A DNA stretch of 64,000 nt from Hortaea werneckii (lineage: Eukaryota > Ascomycota > Dothideomycetes > Mycosphaerellales > Teratosphaeriaceae), in NCBI GenBank assembly GCA_037044905.1, contig JBAOKB010000012.1, positions 1 through 64,000 of the forward strand, read 5' to 3'. This document shows positions 31,413 to 42,299 of this stretch, piece by piece; the first letter of the stretch is position 1; each line of letters starts with the position of its first letter. The notes beneath the pieces are model-generated. The model made no database searches and had not been told where the DNA came from. It saw only the letters and a program-made list of their open reading frames with translations. The position numbers and the translations under genes were made by a program.

Positions 31413-32366
31413 TCACCCCACAGAATTCTCCGGCGTCCCCACCATCCCCGGTCCCACCCCCCTTAACAACACAACCGTATTCCCACTCTGCAAACACTGC
31501 CCCACCTTCTCCCCAAACCCCACCAACCTGCCCCCCTCCACATGAAAAACCCTCAACTTATCCTCCTCGCTCTCGCTCCGGTTATTCAGATTACTCACCT
31601 GCAGACTCTTCGCCGCGAGATCCAGCATCCGGCCTACGGTGAACTCGCGATTATAGAAGAAATTCCCCTTGGGGATCTTGGCGGAAAGGGTGTCCGAGCT
31701 CGCTTCGACGTACAGGTAGATGCGTTTGTCGGCTGGGATGGCAGGGTCGCCTTTGGCGGTCTTTTTCAGCGTGGCGGTTTCGTGCACCCGTTGGGCGGCG
31801 GCGGCTTTGGTTTTGGTTTGGGTGGTTTTCGGTAGGGAGTCTTTTTTCTTGAGACCCCAGGCGCGGAGTTTGTCCAAAGCTGCGATGCCCCGTTCGCGTT
31901 GGGTTGGTCCGCTTGTGGTGGCTGGGCGGGCGCCGAGGGGGGTTAGGTTCGCGCAGTTGTGGTCGTTGGTGAAGCGGTGTTTGAGGCAGTAGCTCCGGTT
32001 GCATTTGTCGCAGTGGACGCCGGTGACGAGGGGCGTGTCGATGAGGGTTTTGCAGGAGGGTTCGGCGCATTGCTTTTCGTGGGTCAGGATGTTGGGGCGT
32101 GGGGTTGAAGGGCCGGAGGAGTGGTTCTCCAGTTGGGCTCGTCTCCGTGCCCATTCGCCGGCTTGGGGACATTGATGGGCGGTTTCGGATCGGTGGTCGA
32201 GACAGTATGTGCTAGGTCGTGTGTCAGTAAAATCCTATGTACGGTTGGAATGCGGACGACTGACCTACCCTTTGCAGCTGTCGCATTTGAAGGGGAGGAA
32301 GTCGAGTTGGTGACAGTATGGATGCTGGCAGTGGGCGCCGATCGCCTCTACGTCTGCTGTTGCCAT
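31413..32366 (-). CDS. CUZ1: AN1 zinc-finger protein, CUZ1/ZFAND1 type
   Basis: 298 residues, exons 32366-32269 and 32211-31413; the 57-nt intron 32212-32268 (GTAGGT...GACCTAG) falls inside the first finger. The spliced first AN1 finger reads CDSCKGTYCLDHR...HQC and the second CDKCNRSYCLKHR...HNC, preceded by HCQHPYC and a partner Cys pair (CAEPSC). A ubiquitin-like C-terminal half begins IYLYVEASS and ends VLLRGVGPGM. Yeast Cuz1 and human ZFAND1 bind Cdc48/p97 and the proteasome and act in arsenite stress and stress-granule clearance. The order AN1-AN1-UBL and the length fit. Start at MATADVEAIG, immediately before the first zinc ligands. Confidence 0.9.
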
Positions 32367-33308
32367 GTCGGAAGAAGACGGGTGATTGTTGGGAAGATCA
32401 GGTGTGCGCGAAGGGGTCATGTCTAGATATACGTTGGTGTTGTCGTCTGGGGAGTCATCACGTCTTGCGTGTTCGCATGCGGCCTGAATCTCGAATGGTG
32501 TGTCAGCAAGAGGCGAAGAAGGTTCGAGACGCGTGCAGTATGGGGTACAGGCAATAGAATTGATGGGGATTGATTAATCCATGAATCTGGTGCAGGATCA
32601 ATCAATATCTTAATGAATCACATCCACGGACGGCGGAGCATGTGATGGAAGCACGGACGGAAACAGCGGGCTCTAGCATACCTTATCAGGTGGGTTGATG
32701 GACTAGCGCGTGAGTTCGGCGCGTGGAGATGCGGGCAAGGTGAGCTGCGTGAGGCAGGCAAGGCGGGCAAGCGGGGTAAGTTCGTGCCTGCCTCACAGTG
32801 CATGACAGTTCAGGTTGCTTCCTTCCACGCTTGGGGCGGGTGCGGTGGTACCTTCCAAGATTACCGGCTGCCGATGACCGAGCAGCTGCTGCCTGCAGGT
32901 TCCAATTCATCATCACTTTATTAGTGATACTATTCCGCGGCTGCAGGTGGTCATCCACTACCACTACCGCTACCACTACCGCTCCCGCTACCACCATCCT
33001 CTCTGCCATTCCTGTTCCTCTTCATCCTTCTCGTAGTTCTTCCGCTAACATCCCCCGTGGGCTGCCGGCAGCCTCATCAGCATCCAGGCTTAGGCAGATT
33101 GCAAGGCAGCTGATAAGAAGACATCGATCGTACTGATAGGCTGCACACTGTAGCTTCGTGACGTCCCCGATTTCTGCCGATGAGGTCGACCGAGCACCAC
33201 CTCCACCGCAGCTGATTACTACTGACCGACTGACCGACTGACCACCACCCCATCTTCCGAACTCAGGTCGGGGTGCACACTAGGCCGTCGATATCGACAA
33301 CGACGACC
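32367..33308. promoter_or_regulatory. shared upstream region with CCACTACCGCTA minisatellite
   Basis: Divergent promoters for the AN1 gene (minus) and the coiled-coil gene (plus). It includes a degenerate CCACTA/CCGCTA minisatellite at 32955-32996 and a GACC-GACT direct repeat at 33223-33243. No gene seen. Confidence 0.45.
32955..32996. repeat. CCACTA/CCGCTA minisatellite
   Basis: Six-base units CCACTA, CCGCTA and variants repeat about seven times. Unknown effect; intergenic. Confidence 0.7.
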
Positions 33309-36300
33309 ATGCTCCCGCCTCAGCTCGCGGGTGGCTCTCTGGCTGTCCGTCGTCATTCGATTGCAACCACCTCGTCCTTATCTTCTTCGTCATCCAGCCT
33401 CTACAGGCCGGCCTCGGCCTCCCAAGCACGCTCGTTGTTCGGCTGGGGCAAGGGTCGCTACGATGACTGGTCCTCGCCCATGGATCCTTCCTACCATCGT
33501 TATGCCAAGTATCACACCGTCAAAAGCCGAGCCAAGTTGCTCAAGAGCCTGAAGCGGAGGAGCAAGTTCGAATGGGACTGCAACCACCGTCCTTTCTTCT
33601 CTCCCCGCCACATTCGCTTCGCCTCCAACTTCAATCGCGGTGGCCCGGGCTCGACCTGGAATCAATTCGCTCGTAACCAGTCTGGCAACCAACAGGCCAA
33701 GGCTCAAGAGAAGCCGACCCGTGACGATAGTGATAGCAACGAGGGGTACGAGCTTTCCCAGCGGGAGAAAGAATGGAAAGAACGCATGGAGTTCATGCGA
33801 AAGCGAATCGAACAAGACCCATACGAAGCTGTCTTCGGAAAGAGGTTTGAGCCATTCTGGAGCCCGTTGGTACCCAACTGGATGAGAGAGGAAACAGGAC
33901 TGAGGGGCTCAGACAGGTACAAGCCGAGGACTTGGGACAAGAACGCTATTCCACGTGTTGAGCCTCAAGACCACCAGAGCAATCTGCAAGATATCAACCA
34001 AGTGAAGCAAAACCTCGAATCACAGCCCAGCCGGGACAGGCAAGACACCGCCGCGAAGAGAGAGCATAAGGATGACCCCGGTCTATCGTATGGTACTGAT
34101 TTGTGGCCTGAGTCCAAGGCTGATCTGCTCTCGACGAGAAGGGATGCAGTTGACGACCCAGGTCTGTCTGCGACGGCAAAAGCACAGCCACCCAGTAAGT
34201 CTGAGCCAGCACCAAAGGCCTCTGCAGGAACAGCCTCGCCACGTAACTATGCATCGTATGATTCTACCTCGTGGAACTCATGGACGAACAAGACTTATCG
34301 GACGGAGTGGGACTCTGCCTCTGGCAAAGTCAAACGCTTCGAGTACGATCCTGTCACCAACCGTTGTGTACAGATCGAAGGTCCATTGCCGTCGCAAGGT
34401 CGCGAAATCAACCTTGAGCGCTGTGAGAGCGATGACTACAATAGAGCCGTTGCTGGTTGGACAGCTACCAAACAACCTTCATCAAACGAAAAGCCATCAC
34501 TTACTACACGACCTGGTGACATGCGAAGTCTTATCAACACTCCTTCAGGAGACGTGGTTAACACTGTAGGCCGTGTCTCCAACACTGACAAGCAGAGCTC
34601 TGGTTCTCAGGCATCGCCTACCAGACCTGCCGCTTTAGCGAACATGCCAAAGGATGACATTGACTTGCTCACGGCAGACAATGTTCGAGCTTCAATGGGC
34701 AAGACCAGAAAGCCGGAGGGCCCCAGCAAAGCTACGAAGACTGCTGAGCGGACGGCAATGAACGCCAAATTTGACAACCCCATCTCTGAACATGATGCCG
34801 AAGTGGACGACATAATCCGCGAACGAGAGCTTGCAAAGTCCGATAACCAACGCCACACGAAGCAGGCGAAGTCCCAATGGGACGCCGCTGAAGAGGAAGT
34901 CATGTTGGAACGTGAACTACAGACGTTGACATGGGAGAAATCCAAGCTACTCCGAGGAGAACGAAGTGCATACCATTTCGAGCGTATCAAGAGAGAGGTT
35001 ATCAAGTTTGACGGGCAGATTGCAGAGCTCAAAGGTCGGCTTGACCGCGCCAAGCAGGCGAAGTCTCAACAGGAGGCAGAAGAGAGAGTGATGTTAGAAC
35101 GTGAACTACAATCGTTGTCATGGGAAAGAGCCAAGCTACTCCGAGAACGAAGCGCATACCATTTTGAAAGGACCAAGAAAGAGGTTATCAGGCTTGACGG
35201 GCGGATTGCGGAGCTTAAACGTCGGCTTGATCCTGACACTGCTACAAGCAAACCTCCGCGCAAGGTTGTCGATCTCGATAGAAAGCCAGGCCAGGTACCT
35301 AACTCGGCGCCTGCCACGGAGCCTACCAAGTCTGCCGACAAGTTGCAAACAAGTCTTGACAGGGGTAATCAAGCCGCCGAAAAGCTCCGCCCAATGACCC
35401 TCCAGCCGTCTTTAGACCGTCTCCAGAGCGGCAAACCGATCAGAGACCTGGATGATTCTGCTGCCCATGAATCTACAGAGCCAATGCCAACCCCCATCTC
35501 CAATGCGGTGCCCGCAGGCTGGTCTGACGCTGCTGATCGTCTACAAGCAGACCGGGTCAGACGTATGGTAAGCAACAAGCCGTATCACATACCGCCGCAT
35601 GGATTGAAGCCTCAGCCGACCAAAGCAGAGCTTGAGAAGAGAAGCCGGAAGGAAAAGGCTAACGCGCTCCTGAATGCCGAGGTCAATGATCAGAAATCGA
35701 AGATGGCTGCCCACGAGGACAGGCTAAAGGAGAAGGCTCCTCGTAGTCCAGAGGAGGAGTTTCGCATTCAAACTGGTCTCGAGAAGGAGCTTGCGAAATT
35801 CAAGACTCCGATTTCGTTGACGGAGGAAGAAAAACGCATTCAACAGCTAGAGGCCGAGCTGGCCAAAACACGAATGCTTGCCGTGGATGCCAGCACCGGC
35901 AAGCCAGCCACTGAAGCCGTCAGAGACGAGAAAACGTACGTCGACAAGATTCGGAACTTGCGAGCAGAGCTCGACGTGGCATACAAGCAGAGCTCGGTCC
36001 ATGCTGAGGAATACATGCATCGGATCAACGGGCTGGAGACTGAGCTGGCCAAGTACAAGGAGACTCCGACCGCGGTGCGCGAGCATGACATGCCGGAACA
36101 TGATGTTCCCAGGGTACCGAACAAATCGCCTAACCCCACCCACGGAGGCTTCGATGCTGACAAGGCCAAGTACGTCGATAAGATCAAGAGCCTGAGACAG
36201 GAACTCGACAGGACGTTCAAGCAGAGCGCCGTCCAAGGCGAGAAGCACATCGAACGCATCCGCTTCCTCGAGTCCGAACTCGCCAAGAGCCGTCAGCACT

Positions 36301-37985
36301 CTACTGCACCATCTGCGACTTCCAGCTCCAAATCTGCCAATTCCGTCGGCTCGGCAGATACCAAAGCCAAAGAGGTCCAAGCCGAAGGCGATTTCGACCC
36401 GAAGATCTGCGACTTCGCCGCTGCCGATGGCGGGAAATGGTATAAGCAGCCGACTTGCCCTCCGCAGCCTTCGAAGGAGGAAATGACCCACGCGGAGCAG
36501 AAGGCGAGGGATCGGGCGTTGGTGGATGAGGTCAAGGGGATTTATGAGCAGCGTTATGGGACTATTGATGTCGATCATCGTCAGGCGCAGGAGTCAGAGC
36601 CGAAGTCGAGGCAGGAATTGCAGGATCCGCGGTTTATGGAGGATCCGCGGTTTATTGATAATCCCGCTTGGGAGGAGGCTTTGGAGAAGTATAAGGTGAG
36701 AGGTAACTGGTATATGTCTGAGAAGCAGAAGGCTCGTGAGGCCGAGATTGCTGCTCGTCGGGAGAAGGAAGGTCATCAGACGCAGGTATCATCCACTTCT
36801 GTCCAGGACAAGAAGATTGTGGATGATGCTTCGCCTAAGCTCATCCCGACCGGACTGGCCAACCAGCAGAATGAGAAAGCGACAACACCAGAAGTCGCTC
36901 CCGTCTCCGCCATCGAGTGGGAACACCCTCCACTCTATAAGGTCCTCGCCTACGACTCCGGTAACGACAAATTCTCCACTGCCACTACCACCACGCCTGC
37001 CTTTTCGGGCGCCACCGTCGAGACCCCGATCTCGATCCCTCAAGCCCTCTCACAGCTCTATCAACCTGCTCGCTTTGTCCCGCATTTCGCGGAGTTGCAG
37101 CAGGAAGGGTTCCAGGTCATCCATGGGACGAGGGATCTTCTCGTTTTCAAGAAGGTCAAGATTGCGAACGACACTTCCTCTGCGAAGGAGGCTGATGCTG
37201 CTTCTTCCGGTCAGGCGAGTCTGGTCGACCATGGGCTTATCAAGCCCAAGGAAAATGGTATGGCTGAGGACGCGGCGAATTTCTACGGTCAGCATGCCCC
37301 AAGGAAGGACACGGGCAAGGGATACGATTCGACTTCCCTCGAGTCCGGCAAGATTCTGGTGCCCTACGAGAACGCTCTAGCGCAGGAGGCGGCCCAGGCT
37401 TACGATGAGAATGCTGCCGCCGAATCTCAACGTTCCCGTCTTCCTTCGGCTGTCAACCCCATCGACGGCTCCTCCGGTCTCAGCGGCGGCACCCCTCTCT
37501 CGGAAGTCTCAACCGGTAACTTCGCCTCCCCGACCGGGTTCGTGAATCACGATCCCATCTTCTCTTCCGCCGAAGGCGGTCCCAAAGACGATTTCGGCGG
37601 CGCTGTCGTCGAAGGCGCTGATACGAAACTCAAGTCCGCTCGGACTCAGGCTCGCGAATTCGATAACGGTGCTGGTGGTGGTGGTGGTGGGCTCGATTCT
37701 TCTCGTCCTTCTCCCCCCGCCGCCACCGCGCGTGTCCGCCGCGAGGAACCGGTCTTCTCCGGGTCGAAGAAACGCTGGAACGAGAGGCATGAGCGGCATC
37801 ATCGCCGTTCCCCTCGTTCACAGTATCAGCGTAAGCGTGGGGGTCTGCTTGGCTGGGTGGTGAAAGTCGGCGTTAGTGCTGCGGCGGTGAGTTATGTCAT
37901 TGGCGTTGCCGCCGAGTATTCCCGCCAGGATGTTAGGGAGAGGGAGCGGTTGAGGGGTATTGTTGAGGGGAGGACGGGGAGATAG
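33309..37985 (+). CDS. large coiled-coil protein with C-terminal membrane segment, probably mitochondrial
   Basis: Single-exon 1558-residue protein; the first ATG is MLPPQLAGG (the longer frame starts at GTG). The N-terminus is basic and Ser/Arg-rich (RRHSI...SLYRPASASQARSLFGWGKGRYDDW), like a mitochondrial presequence. Long charged coiled-coil parts span about 510-990. Two tandem ~63-residue units (about 535-660) share MLERELQ...ERSAYHFER...IAELK-RLD, and two further units (about 870-1000) share YVDKI-LR-ELD...KQS. A conserved core about 1205-1280 has EWEHPPLYKVLAYDSGN...QALSQLYQPARFVPHFAELQQEGF. One hydrophobic helix (LLGWVVKVGVSAAAVSYVIGVAAEY) lies 25 residues from the end. Similar fungal proteins are annotated only as Ser/Thr-rich. 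An inner-membrane scaffold is a guess; no enzyme motif is seen. Confidence 0.82.
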   Translation: MLPPQLAGGSLAVRRHSIATTSSLSSSSSSLYRPASASQARSLFGWGKGRYDDWSSPMDPSYHRYAKYHTVKSRAKLLKSLKRRSKFEWDCNHRPFFSPRHIRFASNFNRGGPGSTWNQFARNQSGNQQAKAQEKPTRDDSDSNEGYELSQREKEWKERMEFMRKRIEQDPYEAVFGKRFEPFWSPLVPNWMREETGLRGSDRYKPRTWDKNAIPRVEPQDHQSNLQDINQVKQNLESQPSRDRQDTAAKREHKDDPGLSYGTDLWPESKADLLSTRRDAVDDPGLSATAKAQPPSKSEPAPKASAGTASPRNYASYDSTSWNSWTNKTYRTEWDSASGKVKRFEYDPVTNRCVQIEGPLPSQGREINLERCESDDYNRAVAGWTATKQPSSNEKPSLTTRPGDMRSLINTPSGDVVNTVGRVSNTDKQSSGSQASPTRPAALANMPKDDIDLLTADNVRASMGKTRKPEGPSKATKTAERTAMNAKFDNPISEHDAEVDDIIRERELAKSDNQRHTKQAKSQWDAAEEEVMLERELQTLTWEKSKLLRGERSAYHFERIKREVIKFDGQIAELKGRLDRAKQAKSQQEAEERVMLERELQSLSWERAKLLRERSAYHFERTKKEVIRLDGRIAELKRRLDPDTATSKPPRKVVDLDRKPGQVPNSAPATEPTKSADKLQTSLDRGNQAAEKLRPMTLQPSLDRLQSGKPIRDLDDSAAHESTEPMPTPISNAVPAGWSDAADRLQADRVRRMVSNKPYHIPPHGLKPQPTKAELEKRSRKEKANALLNAEVNDQKSKMAAHEDRLKEKAPRSPEEEFRIQTGLEKELAKFKTPISLTEEEKRIQQLEAELAKTRMLAVDASTGKPATEAVRDEKTYVDKIRNLRAELDVAYKQSSVHAEEYMHRINGLETELAKYKETPTAVREHDMPEHDVPRVPNKSPNPTHGGFDADKAKYVDKIKSLRQELDRTFKQSAVQGEKHIERIRFLESELAKSRQHSTAPSATSSSKSANSVGSADTKAKEVQAEGDFDPKICDFAAADGGKWYKQPTCPPQPSKEEMTHAEQKARDRALVDEVKGIYEQRYGTIDVDHRQAQESEPKSRQELQDPRFMEDPRFIDNPAWEEALEKYKVRGNWYMSEKQKAREAEIAARREKEGHQTQVSSTSVQDKKIVDDASPKLIPTGLANQQNEKATTPEVAPVSAIEWEHPPLYKVLAYDSGNDKFSTATTTTPAFSGATVETPISIPQALSQLYQPARFVPHFAELQQEGFQVIHGTRDLLVFKKVKIANDTSSAKEADAASSGQASLVDHGLIKPKENGMAEDAANFYGQHAPRKDTGKGYDSTSLESGKILVPYENALAQEAAQAYDENAAAESQRSRLPSAVNPIDGSSGLSGGTPLSEVSTGNFASPTGFVNHDPIFSSAEGGPKDDFGGAVVEGADTKLKSARTQAREFDNGAGGGGGGLDSSRPSPPAATARVRREEPVFSGSKKRWNERHERHHRRSPRSQYQRKRGGLLGWVVKVGVSAAAVSYVIGVAAEYSRQDVRERERLRGIVEGRTGR
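36626..36663 (+). repeat. in-frame tandem duplication GATCCGCGGTTTAT
   Basis: GATCCGCGGTTTAT occurs twice, 18 bp apart, giving DPRFMEDPRFID inside the large coiled-coil protein. A recent in-frame duplication. Confidence 0.8.
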
Positions 37986-38781
37986 GGTTGATCTTTCGGA
38001 TCGGGCTCTTGGGGGCTGAGGGAGAAGGAGAGGGAGAAGGGGGAAAAGAATGGGAATGGGGGAATGCTTTTTTTTTTCTTTCTTGTTTTAAGTTGCTGAT
38101 GCTTCGAGTACACGAGTTATGAAGTTTATGGGATGGGGAATCACGGGGGAAATAATGGCTCTATGGCGTTTGTTCATGTCTGCGTGAGGTGCTTTTGCAC
38201 GTTTGCTCTCCGTCCGTAAGGTAGATGGGAATGGGATGGGATGTCTACACCCAATTACTTTTCTTCTTCCTTTCTTATTGACTTGTTAATCACTCCCGTA
38301 AGAAAATCTTAGACAGTAGAAATGACATGAGCTCTTTACTCTTACAATACTGCCTGCTGTAGTACATGCACGTAGATGGAAAGGCGAGATCTGCTAAACC
38401 AATAGCCGATCGGTGATCGGAATCTCGCCCGGCGATCCGGTTGAGCACTCTCCGGCTTTCACAATGCCCGATTAACGCCGATGTCGCGCGCGCGTTCTCT
38501 CTCGCGCAAATCTCCCTTGGCCGGAACACTCTGCTCGTCACTGTTATCACTGCCGTCATCCTGTCTTATCTTCCTCCTTTACCTACCTACGGAGGACCTT
38601 CTTCTCTTACGTCCTTTTCTTGGGCCTTTCTTCTTTGGCGCCGTTAAGCCTCTCATCATCCTCAGCCTTTCGGCGACTCACGAATGCATTCCTAAAAAGG
38701 GAAAACAGAAAGAATCGGAGGAGGGTTATCTTGAAAGAGGTGTAATGCGCGGCGAGATTAGAGCACTGGGTTCGAACGAAT
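37986..38781. other. intergenic, no gene seen
   Basis: About 800 bp between two plus-strand genes. It starts with a purine-rich 3' UTR-like stretch. Open frames 38290-38846 overlap on both strands and have no domain. Confidence 0.5.
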
Positions 38782-39889
38782 ATGGTTGTCGGAGCCGGAG
38801 AGCCTGCTGCTGCTTCTCCAGCACCGACGTCGGTTTCTCGGGTTAATACTTCTGGCAGTATGGATGACGCAAGTAATAGTAATAGGACTGGTGGTCACCA
38901 GCATCAGCAGCATTTGGCCGGCAGTACGCCTTTCAATGCGAAGCCTCTATGGGATGTTCCGGCCTCAATCGATGGTGAGATTCGGATGGTGGAGAGGGAG
39001 CCGGAGAAGAGGGATTGGAATACGAAGAATTTGGGGCGGAGAGTCGTAGCGGATGCTGCGTGTGCGGCTACGGCTGGTGGGTTGGTTGCGCCGGTTATTA
39101 TGACGGTGGATAAGTATGTGATGCCTTTCACGCATTGCTCGGTTGACAGCATGATCTTTCTGCGCTTACACAGACGGCATTGCTAACCGATCATAATCTT
39201 GCAGGGCAATCATCGAGAACGCCTCCGGCAAGAGACAGATGATGGACTCGATCAAAGCCTCCTCCACCGCCTTCTTCTCCCGCCCCCACCGCTTCCTCAC
39301 CTCCAAACCCTTCGCCATCATCTTCATGGTCTACAGCGGCACCTACCTCATGGCCAACTCCCTCGACACCTTCAAGTCCCTGCTCGCCGCCAAACCCGCA
39401 TCCACCGTCACCAGCGGCCCGTCCAAATTCGCCGCCACCAGCGTCGCCAACCTCAGCCTCGGCTTGTACAAGGACAGCCAATTCACCAAAATGTTCGGGA
39501 CCGTCTCCCCCCGCCCGATCCCCCCCGTCACCTACTCCCTCTTCGCTATCCGCGACTGCCTCACCATCTTCGCCTCCTTCAACTTGCCCCCGCTCATCGC
39601 GCCCAACCTCCCCATCTCCGACGCCGCGCAGGCTTACGTCAGCCGCGCTTCCGCCGCCCAGTTCCTCGCCCCCGCCGCTGTCCAGCTCATCAGCACGCCT
39701 TTCCACCTTCTAGGTTTGGATTTGTACAATAGGAACGGCGGCACGGCGCTGAGTGACCGTATGCGGAAAGTCAGGCTCGATTGGCTTAAGAGCAGTTTTG
39801 CCCGCATGGGTCGCATCGTGCCCGCTTTTGGTGTGGGTGGGGTTGTCAATAATCGGTTGAGGGCGAGGCTGATGAGGGGGCTGGAGTAA
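38782..39889 (+). CDS. conserved fungal membrane protein, probably mitochondrial
   Basis: 338 residues, exons 38782-39113 and 39205-39889; the 91-nt intron 39114-39204 (GTATGT...GCTAAC...TTGCAG) joins ITVDK-type sequence to AIIENASGKRQ. A disordered Ser/Asn/His-rich N-terminus (about 1-45) is followed by ADAACAATAGGLVAPVIMTVDK, PHRFLTSKPFAIIFMVYSGTYLMANSLDTF, a Ser/Thr-rich stretch, and IPPVTYSLFAIRDCLTIFASFNLPPLI. Small-residue hydrophobic helices with Arg/Lys-rich loops resemble mitochondrial inner-membrane proteins of the carrier-like type, but carrier PxD/ExxK/R triplets are not evident. I recognise the protein as conserved among filamentous fungi but cannot name it. Start at MVVGAGEPAAA; an internal Met (MDDASN) is possible. 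Confidence 0.8.
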
Positions 39890-42299
39890 GATGCTTTGCG
39901 CTTTGCCTTGCCCGCTTTTTGCGGTGGGTTTTCTACCCAGGGCGCCTTCCCCTTGTTTTTCTTTTTTTTTTTTTTTTCTCCCTTCCACCGGGGAGACAGC
40001 CGGTGGTGTTACTACAGAGGTGTCCGTGGAAGTTTTTATGGGCATTTTTTCAACCAGCGTTCATACTGTGGATGGATTTGCGGATCGCGTGCAGAGGGGG
40101 TTTTTTTTTTTTCTCCATGTGCGTACTCATAATAGATGATAGAGAGACGATTTGCTGGGTCTTCTGAGCGATGGCGTTTGTGTGATTTTAGAGAGGGGGT
40201 TTGGTATGGGTATGAATTGTAACAATAGAGAAGGGTTTTTTACTAGTAATCGCCACTCATCGGGAATAGAGGTCTGTCTTCTAAAATTTGATAGGGAGCC
40301 CGTCTTTCTCTTTATTCTTTTTTTTTTTTTCTCTTATCTGTCTAGACAGCAAGTCTTGGTGTCTAGACATGAAGGGAGCCAGGTTGCTGAGGACTTAACG
40401 TAGAGTACGGACAAATTGACCAAGAGGGCTCGACGAGAGGACTATTCTATAGCCTTCGCTTACTTTACAAAAAAGAACACACCGTTTGACATTTAGTGAG
40501 ACGCTTTGGAAAGTCTCTCTCGATGTATAGATGAAAGAGTCGTCAGAATGCTTCAGGCTAGAGTGCTTATAAGCGTTGTACTTGAAATATAGCATCGCAT
40601 TAAAGCCGCTTGCTCAGGGTATACCTCGTCCCGGTTGTTTCCAGGCTGTTGTCTTTGAAGCACGCGTGCAATCTTCCTTGGTAATCAGTATACCTCATTT
40701 TCTTTAATAGTATATACAAAGCGTACATGTCTCGTCGTGTTCTTGACCTCTCACCATCATCGCTCTGTTCGTTCTGTATGCGGCAGCTATCCGTATACCG
40801 CATTAGGCAACCGCGTCTCGAAAAAGCTGCAGAGGTGGGTTTCGAGATTTCGTTCCTCGCGATCGGATCACCGGGACCTTTTTACAGCGGCTAAAGAGTG
40901 GCGTGGACGGGTACCCAAACGGATACTTCCATACACCACACACACACACACACACACTGACCTCGAGCTTGTACGTGCACGCCATCTTGATCATCATCAT
41001 TCATCAGGTGCTCAGAAACAACTGCGAGGCTAGCCATGTAGTTCTGCTCTTGCCGCTTCCGCGGCGCGTGAACGGTAGGTGATGAGAGAACGACTACCGC
41101 AAGGCAAGGTTGACTACGGCAGTCTATACGGCATGTAAAAGGAAGGCAACGGGATGTAAATAGGCAAAGGATCGAGTCATGTGAGCCGTCTTCTGAATCG
41201 AAGCTAACGGGAGGCCTCATACATCATCTGCCCATTCACGATTAATCTGGGTCTTAGACGAATCCTGCATACCGTATTTGCGGCTAATGTACCAAGTCGG
41301 ACAATGGTGCATGCTTGGATATCATGATGTTGTGATATGCTGCTTGAGACGAGAAAGCGTTGGAGGTTGGGACGAATATCAAGCTCGATCTCGCTCCGCG
41401 CTCTGATCCCCCAAGTATTTCACCATCTGAAATGCAGTTCCGATCTGGAATCTGCACTCGTCTCATGTCGCCACTGTCGTGAGATACAAGATATACAGCC
41501 TACATATTCTCCGAAACAAGGTGGGCGAGACTTGGTGGGAGAGTGCTAGAACATTGCATGATAAGCTTTATACCACCCGCGCTCCGTACCAACAATTCGC
41601 ATCATCGCTACCAATCTGTCGGGTACGCGTCTGGACACTTATTCAGACTACCTGGTCCGCGCCGCGAAGGCTATTCTTGCTTCACCTTTTTCCTCTCTCT
41701 CCTTCAAACATAGTACACACTCCCCTATTTTCTTCCCAGGCCATCAATGCTGTTCTACCCATGCTGATGGCAAATGGAAGTGATTATGATTCAATTGGCG
41801 CCACCTGAACAAAATGGTTGGCCCACAAAACAAATTGACTGCCAGGAACGCCCGATTCTAAACCATCGCGCGCACTTTCAACAACGCCCCGCCGACATTT
41901 GACAATCGTGTGTTTACTGGAGCGATTCGTAGGACGAGTGAAACAGGTAGACAAAATAGGGAAGGCGATCGTCTCATTTCATGGATACCACACGACCAAA
42001 CGACCCTTCCAATGTTGCAGTCCTCAGTGCAGCGTCGAATGTCACAGCGAGCACAAATTCGTCACCGCTGAAGACCACTTCGCAACCTGACCATGACCAG
42101 GCCGCTCATACCAATAAGTAAGCTATCCAACAGAGAAGCTGGTAAATCGATTGAGGATTGCGGCCCAACGCAGTCTGAGAGCACCTAATGGAAACCGAAG
42201 ATGGCATCAGACAACACAGCAATACTCAAGCAACAGCTCGTTCCGTCGCTACCTTCGTCGTGGCGGACGTCGCCCTACAGCAACATGTCTAAGAGGTGG
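39890..42299. other. 2.4 kb gene-poor region
   Basis: Starts with T-rich runs (39960-39980, 40108-40123, 40318-40331) that look like 3' UTR or degraded sequence. It continues with an AT-richer stretch (40400-40800) and a CA microsatellite. All open frames are short and without domains. No gene is called. Confidence 0.5.
40936..40957. repeat. CA dinucleotide microsatellite
   Basis: Eleven CA units in a gene-poor region. Confidence 0.85.
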
